Shown here one piece after another: positions 6,390-11,306 of a stretch of 11,306 nucleotides of DNA. Origin of the DNA: Phoronis ovalis (Eukaryota > Phoronida > Phoronidae); NCBI GenBank assembly GCA_028565635.1, contig JAOXYB010054523.1, positions 1 to 11,306 on the forward strand, in the 5' to 3' direction. A program made the position numbers and the translations under genes. The notes below the pieces were generated by a model that did no database searches, had not been told where the DNA came from, and saw only the letters and a program-made list of their open reading frames with translations. Position 1 is the stretch's first letter. The number at the start of each line of letters is the position of its first letter.

Positions 6390-9300
6390 GTAAATTATGA
6401 TGTAACATGATATATCCTATTTTGGAATGCAAGCGGTTAAAAATAGACAAAGTTTATCTCAGCACATTTTCCCTTTTAGTTTTGAATCCGAATTTGAATC
6501 GAGGCGAACACAGACTCTTATTCTTATTTCTTTGTGTTCGTCTTAATTTTGGCTTAAATTGCATTGCAGCTTAACGCAAAAAATCAAATAACACCCGGAG
6601 CATATTAACTGGACTACATTACGGGCGAAGTTGAAGGCCATAATATGATAATTCGATTGAACTTCCTGTTTAGTCTTCCTTAGTCCTATGACTATGTTAT
6701 TAAACAGACAAGGGCAATGGCAAGTTAAGATTAAAAAGCTTAACAAATGGAGTCGAATATGGCAGCATTTATTTATAATAAAACATACCTTAATGCTTTG
6801 CTTTTTATCCCAGCAGTATTTTCTATAGTCCTAGCTTCATGACCCTACTATCGCTTGCCTGCGGCGAAGCCGTTTGGTCATACTAAGCTCAGGTAGTGTT
6901 AAAACCAGTAGAAGTTAGGCTCTTGCAAAAACACTCACCCTGTGTCAAAAAAATCAATACATTCAAACCAAAACTGTTGTCTTGTTTGTTTCTGATACTC
7001 CTAGAGCTATCACTTTAAGCTTGATTAATACTCCTCAAGGTGACTTTAGCCAAATAAATACTGCAAGGTGGGAATTTCCACTTGGTCTGAATGGTAATGA
7101 ATTTGTATGCTAAAAGTCATCTTGAGGAGTATTATCAAGAAGATAACATAAGGAGCATCACAGAGACAAACAAGACAGCGATTTTGGTTTGAATTTATTG
7201 ACTTTTTTGATACGGTAGTAGGGTCATGAAGCCAGGACTATATTTTCTATTATGTACAGTGATATATATGTAAGAGAAAATTGATTGAATAAACTTTTCA
7301 TGGGTTTCCTACCTAGCCTATGCATATGTAGGCGATATATGTGCAATAAACTAGGCTGTGTGTCCAAGGGTACTGTGTATCGGAAAATCCTATTTTTGGA
7401 AATTAAACAGATCCTATTTTTTGCCAAATTGTTTTATTTCTTGACATATATTTTGTTTAACTGTGTCACTAGGTGTAACAAAGTTTAAAATGATATAATT
7501 TTCAATGTGGGCAATTCATCAATTAAACATTCTTGTTTGTAGTAGGATATCATTTTTTAAAATTATGAGCTATTGAAACCCCTACAAGTTTAATAGAATC
7601 TGTCCTATGTTAATGTAGGGGTCTGTGTTAAATACAAATGTGCCACTGAGTGTAAAATTTGTGGACAGACTGTGTTAAGAAATTATTGAAATGATGACTG
7701 CATAATATATCAAACATTTCAAAACACACCCACCCTGCATCAATTTTTTGTGACCTGTAATGTCATCATAATAATCCACATTTCATCATAATAATCCACA
7801 TAGATACCACAACTGTTCATCATAATAATCCACATAGATACCACAACTGTTCATCATAACAATCCACATAGATACCACAACTGTTCATCATAATAATCCA
7901 CATAGATACCACAACCCTTCATCATAATAATCTACATAGATACCACAACTGTTGATCATAATAATCCACATAGATACCACAACTGTTCATCATAATAATC
8001 CACATATATATCACAACTGTTCATCATGATAATCCACATAGATACCACAGCTGTTCCATCCATGAAAATTGGTACGAGTCAATAAAAAACCGTAAGTTGT
8101 AAAAGATAACCGTAGTACATAATTTGTCGGAAAATTATCCATATCAGGGGCATATCCCATCAGCCAGATGAACTAAGATGACCTTGACTGTTATTAATAT
8201 TGCATTATATGATGTGTTGTTTTATATTTCAGAGTTAACAGAAGACCTTCAGGTGGTGACTTCAGGGGTGGCAGAGACCGGATATTTAATTTGGCAAGGT
8301 AATGATTTCTGTTGCAGCAATCTTTGGCTGCTATTGACTGTGACGGGTATTTGGTAAATTAAGGCATTTACCTGAAAGTAATCCAACTCCATGCCCAGTC
8401 TTAAGAATTCTGAATTATATTGTTATGGCATGATAACATGCATTACTAGTCTGTCTATCGCCTCACCTTTGGCTCTCAAGTATGCAATAAAATCTATTTT
8501 ATACTGGCAGAATTTTGTATATATGTATTCTGTAATGTTGGTGTTGGTCCTTATGTACAGTGATTAGTCAACCTTTCATCTGTGTTGTTAATTCCACCTT
8601 GGGATTTGAACTAGCTTTGCAGCATAGTTAGCAACTGCTAGCTGTAAATATGCCAAGTTTTCACAAATCTCGATTGAAATAAACTGCAAGTTATTAATAT
8701 TTCCACAAATATAGTGTGACCGCCCGAACCATTCGAATCACATAGCAAAACTTTGGGGGGAGTCTAGAGGCATATCCTCGGAAAAAATGTGTGCATTCTT
8801 TTATAAAATTTAATCAGATGCAAGTGAATGTCGTGGCCTGATGCAGGTAATACATGCATAAGGTGTGTATCTTGGCAGGTGTGCCTACAGGTACCAAATT
8901 ATGTTATAGAAGCAATAAGACAGTACCTAGTGACGCTGGTGAAAGAGGCTTGGTATTTACAACTATCTCAGAGAGTGTGGTGTTGCCCCCCTTTACTGCT
9001 TATAAGACCTGACTATACAATTGTATGCTGAGATTAGATACTTTGTACCTGTGCATGCACATTTCACAGAAACATTATCTTTATTTTTTACTATATTTTC
9101 AGGCGTGGCCTGACGGAAGATGGTGGACCAAGAAGACGGCCTTTGGTGGCAGCGTCTGCTTTTAGCAGGTTTGTTAAGATGTTTATGCATCATTACTATA
9201 CCAGAAAATATTAGTTTTCGTTTATTACCATGCCCATTATTTAAAGCTAAAATGACTAATGTCACCATTAACAACTGTCATTTCACTGACGCCGTTAAAT

Positions 9301-10916
9301 CTGAAAGCTCTTGTGCAACTTGCATCATACTTAAGGCACCAGTATTCTCTCCTGCCACCGTGTGTTGCCATTAATTTCTTGGTTCTGAAAATGAAAAGAA
9401 ATCTGTGTCCTCCATAAAATAGTGTATACATGTTCAAGGGGCAATGATATTATGTAAATCCCAAACATGGATAGATAAAATGTTGATAAATAATACAAGG
9501 TTACGTACCAAAGTCATTATATAAGTAGTTTTATGTGAAAAACACTGGAAGTATTTACTGGGAGTAAGGTTAGTCAAAATCTATTTGTTCTAGTACACCT
9601 TCCAATGCATACAAGCTTAGTGTAATAGAAGATTGTTGTCATCTGTACTACTTCAGATTTATAGAAAAGCTTTCTTAATGAGGAGAATGGTTAGGTACAT
9701 GTACGTCGAGCTGAAATAAACACTGATTATAAGTAAAGCATAATTTTAATTAGTTTTACTACAATGCATACAAGCTTAGTGTAAGAGAAGATTGTTGTCA
9801 TCTATATTGTATGCATTCGTGTCTCATTGGATATTGATTGTAAACTTTTAGGTAGCTGAGAAATGATTGTGCTTATTATTTCAGACTTGGTCCAATGGCT
9901 CCAATGGAAAGAAGAAACAGGCCGCGAGGACGTGATAGCGGGGACGAGGATGAATTACCCAACAAAGTAAGGAATTGCATCGTATATGTAATGGATACTC
10001 AAAAACTTAACATTGTTTGGCTGTCTAATTCTTGCATATGCACTTCACATGTTTCGGCATAAAATGCCACTTATAAAACTCTATATTAAATTCTTGATTT
10101 TTTGAAAGTCAAGTCTGTACTAGTAGCTAAGTGAGTTTTTTTTTGTGAGCACATTTTCTTCCTTGTCAGATACACAAACTGAAACACATTTGTTTTTCAA
10201 ATATCTAGTACTTTGTTTTAGCCCGCTATTCAGTCCAGTGTGGTAGCTACCCCTCAAGACTCTAAAACAAGGTCAGATAAAGTGAACACATTGAATAAGG
10301 ATGAAAAAGGCAAAGCAAGGTATTATTGTGACTGTGAAACTAGTTGGATGCACTTGCCAGAACCACTGAACTCACAGCTAAACACACCTAGAGTTCGGAG
10401 TTTTGTCAATGAACTGCATATGCGAGACTTGAAATTTATAATCGTTCATGAACTCAATGCCTGTGCCAAATGCATGCAAATATAACTGTTTACTAGAAAT
10501 TCTGCATTTGAATGCGCTGTATTACCATTTGTTGAAGCTGCTTATTAATTGATTATTTTTATTGCATAACTATCTAGAAGAAATGTAAAGTGAAATGCGT
10601 TTAATTTTCGCCAATTCGCTTGGTATGAAAGTTGTCAGATTTCAAAAGAAATAGGTGGGATATATTAGGGATTATTCCTTTAAGTATGTTTCACTAGGAA
10701 TCCATTCCATTGTCAATTTCTGTATCCCATGTATGCTATTGAATTTATATATTAAATTGTGTATATGAGCGGTATAAAAAAGAGGAGGATACCAATATTG
10801 CACAATTTCTGAATTTAGTTTATTGTTTACTTTGTAGAAATCGCAGAATGTTTGGTAACTTGCTTGTTGGTACATTGCTTCGATTTCAAGATGAAGCTAA
10901 AACAAAGAAAGATACG
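6265..10916 (+). CDS. PNN: Pinin, 5' part of gene (six exons, residues 1-172, 3' end outside window)
   Basis: CDS join(6265..6389, 8233..8298, 9103..9168, 9885..9966, 10222..10319, 10838..10916), continuing past the window. Pinin is a nuclear-speckle, exon-junction-associated splicing factor, also reported at desmosomes in vertebrates. The N-terminus (residues 10-36) carries the coiled-coil signature ending in the near-invariant IRKLTGREP. Residues 42-113 are an Arg/Gly/Pro-rich linker. PAIQSSVVAT (114-123) and DEKGKARNRRMFGNLLVGTL (140-159) are close to the conserved block of animal pinin, and the latter begins the pinin/SDK/memA domain. All five junctions have GT..AG ends and keep frame. 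The ATG has A at -3 and G at +4. An in-frame ATG at 6193 would add 24 unrelated residues and is rejected. The remaining memA domain and the acidic and Ser/Arg-rich C-terminus are missing only because the window ends. Confidence 0.93.
6817..6825 (+). repeat. Target-site duplication, left copy (TATTTTCTA)
   Basis: The nine bases directly flanking the left end of the foldback element are identical to the nine directly flanking its right end at 7241-7249. Confidence 0.7.
6826..7240. mobile_element. 415-bp nonautonomous foldback DNA transposon (MITE) in pinin intron 1
   Basis: The element starts TAGTCCTAGCTTCATGACC and ends in the matching inverted sequence GGTCATGAAGCCAGGACTA; the 28-bp terminal inverted repeats (6826-6853 and 7213-7240) differ at two positions. 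Inverted pairing continues inward: 6961-7001 with 7152-7194, and 7021-7050 with 7109-7138, leaving a 58-bp loop. The left arm carries about 92 bp (roughly 6854-6945) with no counterpart on the right, probably a later insertion or a right-arm deletion. It is flanked by a perfect 9-bp duplication. It has no coding capacity, so it would have moved by a transposase in trans. Nine-base duplications fit Mutator-like or Merlin-like elements better than Tc1/mariner (TA) or standard hAT (8 bp); the superfamily is inference. Confidence 0.8.
7241..7249 (+). repeat. Target-site duplication, right copy (TATTTTCTA)
   Basis: Identical to 6817-6825 in direct orientation and immediately adjacent to the element's right terminus. 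Confidence 0.7.
7763..8054 (+). repeat. 34-bp minisatellite, eight full copies plus one partial
   Basis: The unit starts TCATCATAATAATCCACAT and ends GATACCACAACTGT. Full copies begin at 7783, 7817, 7851, 7885, 7919, 7953, 7987 and 8021, exactly 34 bp apart. A truncated 20-bp copy precedes them at 7763. Copies differ by scattered single substitutions and no indels, suggesting recent expansion. The array ends about 180 bp before pinin exon 2. Confidence 0.95.
8233..8298 (+). CDS. PNN: Pinin coding exon 2 (residues 42-63 plus two bases)
   Basis: A 66-bp exon between TATTTCAG and GTAATG, phase 2 at both ends, encoding the Arg/Gly-rich VNRRPSGGDFRGGRDRIFNL stretch. It corresponds by position to the Gly/Arg-rich segment after the coiled coil in vertebrate pinin. 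Being a multiple of three and phase-symmetric, it can be skipped without changing frame. Confidence 0.85.
8299..9102 (+). other. Pinin intron 2 (804 bp)
   Basis: GTAATG donor and ATATTTTCAG acceptor. I see no repeat or coding segment inside it; the 67-codon plus-strand frame at 8828-9031 looks random. Confidence 0.8.
9103..9168 (+). CDS. PNN: Pinin coding exon 3 (residues 64-85 plus two bases)
   Basis: Also exactly 66 bp and phase 2 at both ends, between TTTTCAG and GTTTGT. The encoded RGLTEDGGPRRRPLVAASAF resembles the RRGFSDSGGG...AVSRLGG order of vertebrate pinin, which supports its inclusion. The GTTTGT donor is weaker than the others. Confidence 0.85.
9603..9644 (+). repeat. 42-bp direct repeat, copy 1 (intron 3)
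   Basis: Begins CAATGCATACAAGCTTAGTG and ends TTGTTGTCATCT. It matches 9762-9803 with a single T/G difference at the 24th base, offset 159 bp. The flanks differ on both sides. Confidence 0.85.
9762..9803 (+). repeat. 42-bp direct repeat, copy 2, with inverted end
   Basis: The same 42-bp unit as at 9603. Its first bases CAATGCATACAA are repeated in inverted orientation just beyond its end, TTGTATGCATTC (9807-9818), so 9762-9818 has terminal inverted repeats of 11 matching bases and may be a tiny element or the remnant of one. Confidence 0.8.
9885..9966 (+). CDS. PNN: Pinin coding exon 4 (residues 86-113)
   Basis: Starts after ATTTCAG, completes an Arg codon, and reads LGPMAPMERRNRPRGRDSGD followed by EDELPNK before GTAAGG; it ends in phase 0. 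The basic run followed by an acidic SGDEDE patch parallels the ESDPEDDD segment ahead of PALQSSV in vertebrate pinin. Confidence 0.9.
9967..10221 (+). other. Pinin intron 4 (255 bp)
   Basis: GTAAGG donor and TTGTTTTAG acceptor, phase 0. The shortest intron of the gene here; nothing else is seen in it. Confidence 0.85.
10222..10319 (+). CDS. PNN: Pinin coding exon 5 (residues 114-145 plus two bases)
   Basis: Encodes PAIQSSVVATPQDSKTRSDK through NKDEKGKA, one of the best conserved blocks of animal pinin. It ends AG before GTATTA, phase 2, splitting an Arg codon. Confidence 0.93.
10320..10837 (+). other. Pinin intron 5 (518 bp), with in-frame open extension of exon 5
   Basis: GTATTA donor and ACTTTGTAG acceptor. 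Reading exon 5 straight into the intron stays open to TAA at 10483-10485, adding 55 codons that include several Cys. Intron retention would therefore give a truncated pinin with a novel tail of that length; there is no evidence that it is made. Confidence 0.7.
10838..10916 (+). CDS. PNN: Pinin coding exon 6 (residues 146-172), last in window
   Basis: Completes the Arg codon and reads NRRMFGNLLVGTLLRFQDEA followed by KTKKDT before GTAACT, phase 0. It matches the NRRIFGLLMGTLQKF core at the start of the pinin/SDK/memA domain. The next exon should encode the long charged coiled coil and lies beyond the window. Confidence 0.92.
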
Positions 10917-11306
10917 GTAACTTGTATGCCTGTTGTTTATTTTAAATCAAATAATTGGTCCTAAGTATATCAAATGTATTTCATAAGGCAGTTGAAACAT
11001 GACAGGCTTGTAAGACTAAATGAACTAATGGCAACATCATCATGCTGACTTACACACCTTCAAATTTCTTGATTTTCTTTTCAAACAAATGATTAATGTA
11101 ATCAAACATAACAGACGAAAACGATTGAGAATCTTTAACTATTTTGAGAAGCTTTGCAAGGTTTAAAGACAATTTATTGGAATTAATGCAGTATTTTTGG
11201 ATATGGGGCTTGCTTGAGATCAAACTTCATTTCAGTGGATCACTACTTTTTATGCCCATCCACATAGTGGTGGATGGGCATATTGTCGTAGTGTAGGCGA
11301 CGTCGT
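10917..11306 (+). other. Pinin intron 6, incomplete
   Basis: GTAACT donor; no acceptor followed by a memA-like coding segment is visible before the window end, so the intron is at least 390 bp. Its last part contains the nested hairpin at 11241-11293. Confidence 0.75.
11241..11293. repeat. Nested hairpin / inverted repeat at window edge
   Basis: TATGCCCATCCAC (11251-11263) and GTGGATGGGCATA (11270-11282) are perfect 13-bp inverted arms around a 6-bp loop. An outer 6-bp pair, CACTAC (11241-11246) and GTAGTG (11288-11293), encloses them. It may be one end of a transposable element that continues past the window; GC-richer DNA follows immediately (GGCGACGTCG). Confidence 0.8.

Larger units (their letters stand above)
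6390..8232 (+). other. Pinin intron 1 (1843 bp)
   Basis: GTAAAT donor and TATATTTCAG acceptor. It contains the foldback element at 6826-7240 and the minisatellite at 7763-8054; I see nothing coding in the rest. It is the largest complete intron in the window and holds most of the repeat content. Confidence 0.85.
9169..9884 (+). other. Pinin intron 3 (716 bp)
   Basis: GTTTGT donor and TTATTTCAG acceptor. It contains the 42-bp direct repeat pair at 9603 and 9762. The 84-codon frame starting at 9120 is out of frame with exon 3 and is not considered coding. Confidence 0.8.

Noticed and set aside
6139-6450. 103-codon minus-strand reading frame
   Set aside because: It is the antisense of pinin exon 1 and its promoter.
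7763-8054. CRISPR-like array
   Set aside because: The units are contiguous 34-bp tandem copies without unique spacers, in an animal intron; it is a minisatellite.
9120-9374. 84-codon plus-strand frame starting inside pinin exon 3
   Set aside because: It is out of frame with the exon and runs into intron 3; pinin's own frame explains the coding signal.

Overview
This is an AT-rich animal nuclear DNA window with intron-split genes, GT..AG splice sites, AATAAA signals, a minisatellite and a small foldback DNA transposon. I see no bacterial, viral, rRNA or tRNA features. The recognisable gene is pinin (PNN), an animal nuclear-speckle/splicing protein. Its sequence and the general texture (AT-rich, MITE-like elements, orphan Cys-rich secreted gene) suggest a marine invertebrate, perhaps a lophotrochozoan such as a bivalve. 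The taxonomic guess is inference only.

Layout, all genes on the + strand. 1-2859: noncoding AT-rich DNA. 2862-3821: a two-exon gene for a 214-residue secreted cysteine-rich protein, CDS join(2862..3335, 3651..3821), followed by two AATAAA signals. I do not recognise its family, but it has a clear internal architecture: signal peptide, acidic linker, then four tandem degenerate modules of about 37-41 residues, each built on a C-x5-C-x3-C-x(16-19)-C plan. 3984-6200: mostly noncoding, with a small tandem duplication, one speculative short first exon (4988-5017) and two AT-rich palindromes just upstream of pinin. About 6200-6264: a compact promoter-like stretch with YY1-like and NRF1-like motifs. 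6265 to the window end: the 5' part of pinin, six coding exons giving residues 1-172, with the gene running off the right edge.

The pinin introns hold most of the repeat content. Intron 1 carries a 415-bp foldback MITE with a perfect 9-bp target-site duplication and a 34-bp minisatellite of eight full copies. Intron 3 carries a pair of 42-bp direct repeats. Intron 5 has an in-frame open extension of exon 5. The visible part of intron 6 ends in a strong nested hairpin at the window edge.

The two genes have no evident functional link: one is an extracellular, lineage-restricted product and the other a conserved housekeeping nuclear protein. The candidate for something undescribed is the four-module Cys-rich secreted protein.
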